Positions 36,883 through 48,216 of a stretch of DNA of 64,000 bases are shown piece by piece; the first letter of the stretch is position 1; each line of letters begins with the position of its first letter. The translations under genes were made by a program, and so were the position numbers. The notes under the pieces were generated by a model that saw nothing but the letters and a program-made list of their open reading frames with translations, was not told the origin of the DNA and made no database searches. The DNA is from Sesamum alatum (taxonomy: Eukaryota; Streptophyta; Magnoliopsida; Lamiales; Pedaliaceae): contig JACGWO010000010.1 of the NCBI GenBank assembly GCA_034509735.1, positions 124,001 to 188,000 on the forward strand, given 5' to 3'.

Positions 36883-39119
36883 TAGTATGTTTTTAATTAC
36901 ATAATCCAATAAAGTTAAATTCAAAAACTCACTCAATATTTATAATCTAAATCAACGAATATGTTTAAACGAGGGGGAAAAAATGGAACTATTGTAGAAG
37001 CAAACAGACACCTACGGGCATGGGATTTGAAATCATAATTTTTTTTTACTGGGAGGTCTCAACCGTAGCAATCGAACAAGACGTGGTGGACTGACGGAGA
37101 TGGCTATTTAATTATGTATATGATTGTTGGTATCAATCAATCTCTAATATTTGATTTTGTGGGTGTGGGCAATATCAATGGACCAGAAGTTGTCTTGCCA
37201 TATAACCTCAACTTTCTATGCCCCAACTTGTGTAGTCAATTAACTAGGCTTGAGCTACTCCAACACTTTAATTTGAGCTAGGCATGTAGAGTAATTCTTT
37301 GTTATTTTTTTTTCCCATTTCTTTCTAATTAATAATTCAAGTTTTCTAGGAAAAAAGGTAAGCTTGTTTGGGGATTCATGAAAAACTCGAGGATCTTCAG
37401 ATTAGACCACTACAAAAGCCTTTCGATTTCAAATCAATGAGGTCATAAAGAATAGAGAAAATAAAGCATTGAAAGTCAAAAATACAATAAATACGACTAT
37501 TAGGACCAATTACATCATGATAATTAGGTCTACGAATCAATATTTCCCGTCCTTAAATGCAATCAACCGTCAAGAGGACAAAGGGGGGATGTAGGTCGAC
37601 TCGACCCTTTTATAAAGATGCTTAGACTTGAAGTATTTGGGAATTAAATGAAACATCAAGGGCTTTATGGTGTTTTCACTTTGCTTGATATAAAATGCAA
37701 TATCATATAAGTTCTCAAAAAAAAAAATTAAAAAAAAAATTATTACATATGGTATTCCTTACCAAAACCTTCCCTCGTCTCTCAAACCATAGAATATCAC
37801 TGTCTTGATTATGAAAGTGTTAGAATGGGTAGCATTTTAGGGTTGGTCCGAAAGAATAAAGTTAAACAACTCCCACTCGTGCGTTCATTGCTAAAACTAA
37901 ACAGATGGCTTAGGCCCTAGAAACTAAAGGTAAGGGGATAGGTTTTCACATAGTGGGAATCCAAATGAAAGGTTAAGACTCATTGTAGGGAATGGGAATC
38001 TCTTTTGGTGGGTCATTCATGAGATGCATGCGTGTGATGGGAGCTGGAATAAAGCTAAAAGTTTTTCAGTATTAGCCTGTTTGTTTATGTTTTCATTTTC
38101 AATCTTCAGTTTTTGAAATCGTAATGAAAATGGAAACACGTTTGTACTTATGTTTTCTTATTAAACATGTATTGATTGACATCATTTCTCGATATAAAAC
38201 ACAATCTCATTAACTAATCTACGTCTATTCTCATTTCACAAAAAAACTTATGCAAACTTTAAAATACATAATTTTCACTGAAAATGAAAAGATAAACATA
38301 GACACGGATAGTTTTTAGGGATTAGAACTTACACCAAAAGTTGACAGAAAACCCGTGTGGCACACGGGATTCTTGGGACATGAAAAGCTAAGAAATAGAG
38401 GTGGCATAAATTACCAACAGATTAGATCATTTCAGACATCCTCAAAAGATTTATAAGATGTGGTCGATCATATTTATTTTATTTGGAATGAATGGATGGA
38501 GACAGTGGTGGTGGAGACTCCTCATAGGAAAAGGTTGACGGGCATGTTAATTTTTATCAACTCATGATTTGAATAACTACACAACTTGTCTCTAGTAAAA
38601 CCCCCAATCAATTTGTATCCTTTATTCTTCAGCCTGCATTCAAATTTGTCCAAGTAACTAATATATCATCCTTCCGAGGTTATGTCAGAAGAATTAAAGC
38701 TTTAACATGGTTATAATAAAAGATTTATGTCCTAATTCAGATAGATCGAATCACTACATAGTCGAGATGAGGAAAGAACCAACCTCATATATGAAGAACT
38801 CCAGTAATCAGATGACAACCATCAAAACTATTGTGTTAGCAGTTTTCCAATGTTCAAATAATTTCATAGATGTTTGGACCAGAAAACAACCCGATAATGG
38901 CAGATTGATGAAATTTTCTTCTAAAATAGCCAAAATATAATAATTTATATCATGTAAGCAACCTATAGATTTAGTAAAGGAAACATAGCCATAGCACACA
39001 AATTATATTCTTGCTTTCAAGCTAAATCACTAGAACAAACTAGACACAGCATGAGAAGGGGAGTAGTTTAGTTGCAGGTATCGGATATTGTTCCTGCACT
39101 CCGGCAGCAAACTCGCTTT
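36883..39119. other. Intergenic DNA and CLASRP 3' flank
   Basis: A MITE lies at 38075-38305 (listed separately). The segment 37420-37680 is somewhat GC-richer and retrotransposon-like but unassignable. The last few hundred bases before 39120 are probably the 3' UTR of the CLASRP gene. No other gene is seen. Confidence 0.4.
38075..38305. mobile_element. Short TIR MITE (TTTGTTTATGTTTTCATTTTC type)
   Basis: The left end GCCTGTTTGTTTATGTTTTC and the right end GAAAATGAAAAGATAAACAT are inverted repeats. A second copy in CLASRP intron 4 (41620-41855) shares the interior AAAACACAATCTCATTAACTA. It is about 230 bp and non-coding. Confidence 0.75.
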
Positions 39120-42100
39120 TCAATACCTTGACCGCCTTGTTCCCCTGCAAACGTAAATAAGTGGTAAGTTAGCAGGGTAGAGATAGTTAGGTGTGTTTCA
39201 CAACCCAAGACATAGCTTTACCGAGGAGAGCGTGAATGCGAGTATGAACGAGAACTGGAGTAGGACCGAGAAGGGGAACGAGATCTGCGAGAAGAACGAG
39301 AGCGAGACCGAGACCGGGAGCGAGATCGTGAATGATGTCTTCGTGAACTCCTACTCCTGCTTGGACTCCGGCTCCGCCTGTATCTTCTGGAACAAGCAGA
39401 CATCGTTAAGTTCACGTGCAAAGCAAATGAGAACCATCAAATATATCCATGTTGGTTTGATCATAATTGATACAGATGACGATCTTTATCCATGTCATCA
39501 ATCAACATTCTGTAACTGTGGGCTCAGCAAAACTGACCAAAACGAAGAATCAAAGACAATAGAACAAGACAATCGGATCTAAACTAAACAGAACCACCAT
39601 GTATCCTGTTGAACAGACTTTAGTAACAAAAACATAGTCTCTGAATGTTATAGAAATATAGGCCTCAAGCCTACAGTCAAGGCTAATTTTATAAATACCT
39701 GGGAGAGCGGCTGTAACTTCTGCTCCGGCTTCGATGCTGATGTCGGCTTGTTTCTGCAAGTTTTTCGAGCCTCTGCCGCTCTTGTTCTCGTTTTTTAGCC
39801 ATTTCAATTGCTGTGTCCTTTTTAACTGCAATAATAGTGGTTCAATGTTTTAAATCATTAATCACACAGCCAGGCCACCAAAGAGAATAAATTAAAGGAG
39901 AAATCCCTATTGCTTTTTCGGTTTTTTGACAACAAATGCCACCATATGATAGTGGGTTGGGTGCTTTGCTTCAAGAATCAACATCAAGAAAATTATACTT
40001 TGTTTGTTTAGTTGTTTGTTCATGATCCGTTTAAGTCGTTCTTGTGGTGTTTCCTTCTTCTCCCCCTGTTGCTTAGCGAGACTTCCACTACTAGATGCTT
40101 TACTCAACTTTGCGAGTGCAGAGGATGTGCTGCAAAGAGCAAGAAGTGTCGTAAAGCTATTACTAAATGAAGCATGACAAAAAAATACATATAATTTCAG
40201 TAATCAACTTGGGGTGGGTGCGGGGAACGCGCAGGGCAACAAGTATTAAGTAAAATATATCATAAGGATTACCTAGGTGTTGTTTTCAGCAGCTTGGTGT
40301 TTTTATCTTTGTCAAGGGATACACCAGAGGCAGGGTCTACATGGAGAGCCTCAAGTATGCGACCAGATGATGGCCTGCATGAAAGAAGCAGCATTAGATA
40401 CACAATTTACGTCACTTACAGCAGCTCGGATGCAGTCACATTATGTCCAACTCAGGGGAAAAGAGCTTCCAAAGGAAGCTTCCTTCCTCATCCCCCCGGC
40501 AGTTATGGTTGTACCCTAGAAATGATCTATTATAAACCACAAAAGTTTGGCCCAGGTAACAAAATGGAGGCAAAGCTGCAGCAGAGTAAAGACTGTCCAA
40601 TGTATCTTTGCAAGAATTAAAGGTCGAGTGCTCCGACCGGTTCAATGCATCAGCTTGAGATGGAGGAGATTGTGGTGGAGAATATCCTTCAAGCTTTGGC
40701 TCATCCCCATCACCCGTGCCCCCAAATTCAGTAATATACTCTATTTTAGGACCACTATCTTTGCTTCGATAAGTATCATCAGAATGCATTCCACGTGAAT
40801 AGCGCCTCGATTGTGAAGGAGAGTATGATCGAGACCTTGACCTTGATCTACCCAGAAAAAAAAACACCAAAAAAAAAAAAGATCTAGTTCATGAGTCAAC
40901 CAGCTTGGTTATGTTTAAAGGGTAATAATTGGTAAGTATTTACCTTCTAGAACGGGAATAAGCTTCATAAGTAGGACTTCGTCTAGAGTCCCTGCAAATC
41001 ATCACATAAAAAAAATTATTTAACCACAGAGACAACTTTTCATATTGTATATCTTGGTTGAATGTCTGTGCTACAGAATACACCAAAAGAAGATTCACCG
41101 AAGTTACCTGTAGGGGTCATGATGAAGAACTCTAGTTCCAGTAACCCGGGCAGCTTCTCTTTCCCTCTCTCTTTCCATCTGAGAGGCTTTCCTTCTCTCC
41201 TTGCGACTCAGCTTCCTCTGTAAATTCAACATAGTGCACAAGCTGATGAAACATATAACATAAATCAGCTATAAGTTTAAACCAAACATAAGAAAACTTA
41301 CAATAGAAGGATCGCCTTTGATCACTTCTTTCTGCCTTCTTGCCTCCTCTTTAGCCTTTTTATCCATATATACAAGCCACCCATAGCTCTTCACTCCAAA
41401 TTCTTTAGCAATTGACTCCACTGCTTCATCATTGCTGTCATCACTGTTAAAGTCTTCCTCATCCTCATCCTCATCTTCGTCCTCTTCTTCACCATCTGAA
41501 TATTGAATATCTTCTTGTCCATCTCCATCATATGAGAAACCAACTTGAGAATAAGACCCTTTATTTGTCGGAGGCTGAGTCGCAAGGGATCTAGTGCCAT
41601 TTTAGTTGTCAGCAACTGGTTAGTGTTTTCATTTTCAATTTCCAGTTTTCAGTTTTTAAAACAGTAATTAAAGTGAAAACATGGTTGTTTATACGTATTC
41701 TTATTGGAAATATATTGATTTGACATCACAGTTCAAAATAAAACACAATCTCATTAACTAATCCAAACATATTCTCATTTCACACGAAAATCTATAAAAA
41801 ACTGAAAAACACGTATTTTCCAAAGAAACCTGAAAATGAAAACATAAACAAACCCCAAACTGAACCATGTCGATATAACATTCTCATATGACATGAATTT
41901 TGGGATTGAATAGTTTGATAAAGTCTGAGGGTGTCAAATCTCTTTGGACTAAATTAATCTACATCTAACAAGCCCATAAGATTCACGACTTTATAGGTAC
42001 TGTTACAAAAGATCTACCTGTCTGATCCAAGAGCTGCAGTGATCTTCGCCTCCATCTGTTGGTTAACATGTTGTAGACCCTCCTCATCAGTAACTGCCAA

Positions 42101-43125
42101 CTTTTTTGTTAGTATTCAAACACTAGTGATAAAGTTTGCATGCCATTAAAGAAGCCATCACTGTCTAAGAAATACTGTTACCTAAACATGATAGTTAACA
42201 TACAGTAAAGCTAATAGATGATTAATATAAAACAAAAAAGTACCGACATCCTCTACGCCGATGCTTAATTAAATCCCGGTAACGCTCAAAATTAACAAAC
42301 TCTTCTAACTCTTCCTCTTCCTCAGTTTTTTCAGGAACCCGAAAACGTCGGGAACTACTATCACGTATAAAGTCAAGAAGAGCACGGCCATCAAATCTGC
42401 AAGGAGAATATGCCATAACTCAGAAAACTCTTCCCACCCATGTCCAACTAATTCAGGAAAGCATAAATGCACTTGTTCTTTGACTTCTAAAATGGTATTA
42501 CCTGTCAATCAATATATCCTGCTTCCCATTCCAAGGTATCCTGATTCGAGACAAAATGGTTAGCTCTACATGAGATGGAAGAATGGCATTATGTAAAGTG
42601 ACACGGAATATAGTTTACACATGACAACAACATTGGCAAGTCTAAGCCAATCCAATATACAAAATACACCTTATCTAAAGTTACATTGAAATTCAAAACA
42701 ATAGTGAACTATCAGTGAACTTTCTATAATCAATCTAAATTTCAATACGTGTACATGGAACAATGCTGAATTCATTCTTAAACAGCTACAATCATGAACA
42801 AGTTTACGACGGGCAAGGCAATAATTGAAATTAGCATCAAAATTAAACGGGAATCCATCAACACAAGGGGGGGGGGGGGGGGGGATTAAAATAAAAGAAA
42901 CAAAAATGGGATAAATGGAAAATCATACAGGCCCTGCTGATCCTCAGTGGCTTGGTAGAGGGCATCATCACGTTGGATGCGGCAACGGGTTCCCACGGCC
43001 TGGATCGACTGCTGGGGGTCGCCGCGCCGCTTCGCCAGGTATATGGCCCGGCGCTGAGCCCGCTTTCGGGCCGCGTCCATCATATCGTGCACCTTCCTCT
43101 CCGACCTCCGCGCCTCATGCCACAT
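39120..43125 (-). CDS. CLASRP: CLK4-associating serine/arginine-rich protein (SWAP-like splicing regulator)
   Basis: Predicted 555-residue nuclear splicing regulator. Exons: 43125-42929, 42540-42502, 42396-42248, 42093-42018, 41590-41302, 41217-41108, 40991-40944, 40847-40638, 40374-40273, 40129-39999, 39825-39699, 39386-39222 and 39144-39120; the frame is continuous. The N-terminal 'alternative splicing regulator' (SWAP N-terminal, DRY_EERY) domain starts at MWHEARRSERKVHDMMDAAR and runs to about residue 150. An Asp/Glu-rich stretch (EEEDEDEDEDEEDF) is at about 185-200. A basic KERRKASQMEREREREAAR segment follows, then a first RS tract, the LKRIMNKQLNKQIKKDTA region, and a C-terminal RS tract of alternating Arg-Ser. 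The final exon adds GTRRSRY. Animal CLASRP binds the CLK4 kinase and affects SR-protein-dependent splice choice; a similar role here is inferred. From memory the homologue is AT4G36980 (similar length). Confidence 0.92.
41620..41855. mobile_element. MITE in CLASRP intron 4
   Basis: This is a copy of the 38075-38305 element, sharing AAAACACAATCTCATTAACTA, the left GTTTTCATTTTCAATTTCCA and the right GAAAATGAAAACATAAACAA. It makes up most of a 427-bp intron that would otherwise be short. Confidence 0.75.
42867..42884. repeat. G18 homopolymer in CLASRP intron 1
   Basis: An uninterrupted run of 18 G on the plus strand, so C18 in the pre-mRNA. It lies about 45 bases inside the intron from the exon 1 donor. 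The exact length may be a sequencing or polymerase artefact. Confidence 0.9.
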
Positions 43126-44447
43126 GTTTTCCGACCGAATTCAATCGTCACTCCAATCAAATTTCCAGATAATTCTGATTTACGATAGTCCAGAGCAGAA
43201 CCCTAGGGTGCAAATTTCTTATTGATTTGGCTGAGAAATGAAAGATGCGACTATTAGGCATTGCCCGTACTCGTTAAAGCGATTTTAGTTTTAAGTTCTA
43301 GAAGATAGGATGCGAGGGTATTATCGTCAAGCTAGCCTCTTCCGTACTACACCTTTGAGATGTAAAGAATAAGTTGAATTTTTCTTTTTCTTTTATATTT
43401 AGATTATAAATATGATTTACCATTTGTCAGCCAATAAATTATGAAAATAATTACTAAAAATAAAATAAACATACAATGTACTTGAATTAGTTTTTTTACG
43501 TAATACTTTCTTGATCATATTAATGTAATAAATTAGCAAAAATTTAGCTGTTTTTTTTCTTTTCTTTTCTTTTACTTTCCAATTTTGCCCTTTCCTCCTA
43601 TTCTTACTCGTACAATGTTTCTAGTTTGATGAAATTAATAATAATAATTTACATTTTCACATACTTTCATGTATTTTTTGTTATCTCAAAAATCATGTAA
43701 TGATTCTATCTCATTTTGGTTTGACGGCTCTGTTAAAAATTTAACGGAGAATGCCGTTTAGGACCAAATTTGAGGAAAAATTGAAAAAATATGACTAATT
43801 GTGAGACAAATGTAACAAATGAGACCAAAATAAAAAAAACCTTAAAATATAGGATCAAAGATGAAATTTATCCTTAAATATATATACTAGAAAATGTTAA
43901 TATCTTTACACAACCCCTCTATTTTTTGACTTTCACGTGTAGTTTTTGTAATTATATAAAAAATATAAATAATTTGTGTGAATTAGACCATAAATCAAGA
44001 AGTGTAAATGTAATTATTTTTAAATAAAAACAACTTTTGTTGAAAAAAAAAGTAAATAAAATGTCGACTTCAACCTTTTTTATAATTTAATCGAAAAAAT
44101 ACTTAAACATACGTGTTATTAAATGTTGAAATTCATTAATTACTAATAATTAATATTATTAATAAGAAAAAGTCCACATATATAGTATCACCGACACTTA
44201 ACTATTGAACCCATGATCCATATTCGATTAATTATTATTGTGATTTGAGGGATTGTATACGCGAAAACAGCTTTGGAGACTCATAGACTCCGTCTATTAG
44301 CCCTTAGCGTATCGTTAAACACTGCGGCAAGCTTGAATGTCAGTAGCCAGGCGTTTCGACGTGGGGCGGTGCTTGTGCAGACGGTGTATTTGTCTTGACA
44401 CACATTGGTTTGGCTAACTCATGACACACTGTTTGGGATATTTGAGG
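43126..44447. other. CLASRP upstream region and AT-rich intergenic DNA
   Basis: The first few hundred bases should hold the CLASRP leader and promoter; no TATA box is obvious. An AT-rich palindromic tract with GTTAAAAATTTAACGGAGAA at about 43730-43755, and ATTTGTGTGAATTAGACC at about 43970, resemble eroded MITE ends. No gene is seen. Confidence 0.4.
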
Positions 44448-44845
44448 GGGTGAATTACAATGATTTTCCATAAAATTTGACATAATTATAAATATTATTT
44501 TGTTGTTTAAAAAATTATAAATATCTTCTTGATATTTGTAATTTTTAACCAAGAATTTGAAATGGTCAATTTTGCCCGTAATTATTTTTTTAAAGAGTTA
44601 TAGAAAAATCAGCCGAGGCAAACTACATTATTGCTCCTCTGTGTAAAAAACGTAAGAAACCTTTCCTTGCACATTTTTTGCCAAAATATTTTAGAAAATT
44701 TTATAAAATAATTTAATTTGTATAAATGGATGGAAAGAGTTATTCGTTAGACGATTACAAACCTCATGAGTATTTGTAATTTTTAAAACAACAAGGGGTA
44801 TTCATAATTATGCCAAACTTTTGAAGAGGTCATTGTAACTTATCA
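44448..44845. mobile_element. Mutator-type MITE, family 1, with 9-bp target duplication
   Basis: The element begins GGGTGAATTACAATGATT and ends AAGAGGTCATTGTAACTTAT. It is flanked by the perfect 9-bp direct repeat TATTTGAGG (44439-44447 and 44846-44854). Terminal inverted repeats extend inward over about 100 bp. Nine-bp duplications and long inverted repeats are typical of Mutator-like elements. No transposase is encoded. Confidence 0.88.
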
Positions 44846-45065
44846 TATTTGAGGATATTGTTGTATTATTTGTAAAATTCAATGCCTTTAAAATCTTTCT
44901 CTTATGATGGAAATCTAGGCCCTTTTCTTGGTATGTGTTTTTCTCTTATCGTTCCCTTTTTTCTTACCTCTTTGTTTTGAGATCAAGGTATTTATAGGAT
45001 GTAGATGTAGAAGACTATCATGGTAAATTTGAGAAATCTTTTGGGAACTTGTTTTAAACCTCTTT

Positions 45066-45330
45066 CTTCGAGCTCATAGGAATATAAGCCCACTTTGGCG
45101 TCCTCATAACCAATTTTTAAAGGACATTTGTCTTCTATTTTTAAGCTCGTAAAGGATGTAATTATCTTATCTTTGTAGCAAATCTACAAAGGACTCTTTT
45201 TAGATTCTTACCTCTTATTCATGAGCTCGTGGAGAATGTGATTATCCTATAGACGTTGTCGTAACAAATCTCCAAGGGATTCTTTATAGATTTTTGCTCC
45301 CTATTCCTGAGCTCGTAAAGAATATGGCCT
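45066..45330. repeat. Degenerate tandem repeat, unit about 80-86 bp
   Basis: The phrase GAGCTCGTAAAGGATGT or AGCTCGTGGAGAATGTGATT, followed by CAAATCTACAAAGGACTC or CAAATCTCCAAGGGATTC, recurs about three times, with a more eroded first copy (GAGCTCATAGGAATATAAGC). The next 300 bp (to about 45640) are GC-richer with CATGCATGG/GTGCACGTGCAC motifs and could be part of the same unidentified element. Confidence 0.65.
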
Positions 45331-46694
45331 CACTTTGGGTTGTGACTTCTGTATCCTCAAACGTTTTCGTATCTTTGAGGTAGTTTTTCTAGTCGTTTGT
45401 CTTTTTTATTTAAAACAACTCGTATCTTTCCACCCATATCACTGATAATGGTGCATGACAATGGGCATGCATGGGTAGACTTGGCACCCATGCACAAGGC
45501 AGGTGGCAATCGCGCGCATTGGCCAAACGGGTACACGCACATGGTAGGCAGGCTATGCAGGGCAATCTACACGTGCATATCATAGGGCACACACAGGGTG
45601 GTTTCAACTAATGACGTATGGCGTGCACGTGCACAAGCTGTTTAAGGAACAATTACTGAAATAATTATTTGGATATGTGTTGAGCATATGACAATAGTTG
45701 TCTCTGTCCTTACCTAAGACCATCGTTGTTGTATGACACTAATCTGTTGAAATTGTTATAACCCGATTGATTGATGCTCCTAGTAATGGGAATAACTCAA
45801 TTACAATCATCCATGTCAAATATCGATATCTAATAACGACAACTATAACAATTATATACTAATCACTAATCAGATAACTATATCGAATCAACACCTACTA
45901 TTAAAAGTAGAACGACACCGATTAAAGTAGAACAACATCCCATATGTTAGTAGAGATCGAACTCATATTCTTAAAGCTATGGAATCTCAACTTCGCCAAT
46001 TAAACTAAGTCTCACTGCCATTTGCATTTTGCGTAGTTATATATATGCCCATATTTGCATTTTTACTCGATGTTTGTATCCAATCATGAAAAGAAGTGGT
46101 TGTTTGACTTACCATTAAATAGTATTCGTATCATTAGGAAAAAATAAGAAAAATTGTTTCTTATAATAAAAAGGTATAAAAATAAATCTAAAAATAAGAC
46201 ACACGCTTAAATTTACCTTGCTCACATAAATTCTAAAATTATTATTCACATTTATATTTTAATTCTTTACAAACCTATATTTATTTATACAAATAAGCAC
46301 CACAACGCAATTAAGTAGACATTTCGTGTTTGGAAGTTGAAGTTGTCCCTTAAACTTCTAAATCCGTCCCACTTACCTTGCAAGAAATTTCAACATTATC
46401 CCTATTTACATCAACTCTAATGTATATCTGGAAGATTCCATGAACTTTTTTTATTTTTAATTTTTTGAAAAAAAGGATTTGAATTTTAGGTCCTCCGCAA
46501 TCAATTTTACTCTCTTCACCATTCCAAGTCTGCTATTTTTATTAGTATCTTAGGAAATATAAATTCTTCCTCATTTTCATCTGTAAATTGATGTTCACGA
46601 TTCACAATATAAGATATTTATTATAATAAAAGATAATGAATCAAATAAATCTCACAATGAGTTGATCGTAAAAATAAATTAGAAGTTAAAAATA

Positions 46695-47242
46695 AATAAT
46701 TACACTCTGCTCCCCTCCCCTAAGATTTGATATAATTATATGTAGACCACCTATAATTTGAAAAATTACATTAATACTCTTGAGATTTGCTTATGTCTAA
46801 CACATAGGTTCCTTTGTTAGCCAAAATTCATTGAATTTATTTTGATTGCAACAAAGAAACTGAATGAAAATCTATACTTATATCGATTAACTTATTTCTG
46901 AGTTATTGTAAGTTAAACAAATCCTTTTACAATCAAATTACCTTTATATCTCTCCACACTTTAATGCATGTACGGAGGTATATCTTCACCATTATAAGGG
47001 TAGTTTAGTTAGAAAAAAATTATTTAACCCACAATAAGTCTGTAATGAGTCAATCGAGAATAAATATTGACTTTCATTCATGTTTTTTTGTTAATATCAA
47101 CAAATTCGGTGAATTTTGACTAATAAAGAGACCTATTTGCTAGATAGAAGCAAATTTTAAGAATATTATATGTAATTTTCTAAATTATAGAGGATCTATG
47201 TGTAATTATACAAAATTGCAAAGGAGGGAGTGTAATTATACC
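46695..47242. mobile_element. MITE, family 2, with near-perfect 9-bp target duplication
   Basis: Ends AATAATTACACTCTGC and GGAGGGAGTGTAATTATACC are inverted repeats. Flanks are TTAAAAATA (46686-46694) and TTAAAAAGA (47243-47251), an 8/9 match. It shares with the 49600 copy the landmarks TGAGATTTGC, TTAATGCATGTACGG, TATAAGGGTAGTTTAGT and GTTAATATCAACAAATTC. Confidence 0.75.
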
Positions 47243-47600
47243 TTAAAAAGATGATGCTTAAAATTCAAAATAATTTAAGTAAATTACCAATAAATGTACC
47301 GACCATATTACTATTTAATTTAAGAAAATGACCTAAAAGTTTTTCCAAGGAGCCAATAATAAATAATAAAACAATAAAATACTTGGAAGAAACAAATAAC
47401 AGGTCATCATCGGATTGGGACCCACCAATGCTTTAGCGTGCAGGACCCACCAATCACATACGGAAAAAATCCCACTAATATTAAACCCATAGATCCATCA
47501 ACTCAAGCAACTCCATTTCTGAAAACACACCGCCGAGCCATAGAGCTCTCCGCCTTCCCCGCCGCAGGGGTCGGCCGCCGATTCCGACACCACCAACCTC
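47243..47600. other. Upstream region of the DUF1685 gene
   Basis: AT-rich sequence gives way to a GC-richer leader from about 47500. I see no convincing TATA box. This presumably contains the DUF1685 promoter and 5' UTR. Confidence 0.4.
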
Positions 47601-48216
47601 ATGTCACCTCCGCCGCCACGCCCACCAAGGCCGTCGTTTCCTCCGCCACATGAGGCCTCCTCCTTGCACAAACAGAACTCCTGGTCCCCCGACTCCCACC
47701 GCGACGAGGCGTGGCTGCGGCAGAAAGGCCGCCGTAACCGGCGGAGCAGGAGCGTCACCGATGAAGATCTCGACGAACTCAAAGCTTGCATAGAGCTAGG
47801 ATTCGGCTTCGACTCCGGCGAAATGGATCAGCGCTTGTCCGACACTTTCCCGGCGTACGGCCTCTACTACGCAGTCAACAAGCAGTACAACGACGGCGCG
47901 TCGAAAACTCCTCCGCCTCCATCGTCGCCGTTCCCTCCCTCCCCGTCTGAATGCGACACCCCCTCCCCCCTCGGAAGCCCCCACACCATCTTCGACCCTG
48001 GTAACTCCTTAACCGAATGCCTTCATCTAGATCTACTTAATTTGGATACTCGATACATGATTTTTTCCATCAAACATTAAAATTTCAACAAAATTAATCA
48101 AAAAAATAGTTAATTAGGGTTTCGTTCCCGTAGGGGATAATCCACAGACGATGAAGACAAGGCTGAAGCAATGGGCTCAGGTGGTTGCTTGTGCAGTGCG
48201 CCAATCTCCAAGCTGA
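47601..48216 (+). CDS. DUF1685 family protein
   Basis: Predicted 160-residue plant-specific protein from two exons, 47601-48000 and 48134-48216. The intron is GT-AG (CCCTG|GTAACT ... CCGTAG|GGG). The N-terminus is Pro-rich (SPPPPRPPRPSFPPP). The DUF1685 core follows: RSRSVTDEDLDELKACIELG, then GFDSGEMDQRLSDTFPAYGL. A Pro/Ser-rich linker leads into the exon-2 signature QTMKTRLKQWAQVVACAVRQ. The family has no established biochemical function, and some databases label it 'membrane insertase, putative' without good evidence; I see no membrane segment. GC content of exon 1 is far above its surroundings. Length is normal for small members of the family. Confidence 0.9.

Noticed and set aside
39193..39582. 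Glu/Asn/Ser-rich plus-strand frame
   Set aside because: It is the complement of the Arg-Ser tract of CLASRP.
40277..40798. Plus-strand frames across CLASRP exons 8-9
   Set aside because: They are antisense shadows of coding exons and introns of CLASRP.
45066..45330. CRISPR-like array
   Set aside because: The repeats are long, degenerate and without spacers of even size in a plant nuclear sequence; they are ordinary tandem repeats.
47498..47984. Minus-strand frames opposite DUF1685 exon 1
   Set aside because: They are low-complexity Gly/Arg/Ser shadows of a Pro-rich GC-rich exon.
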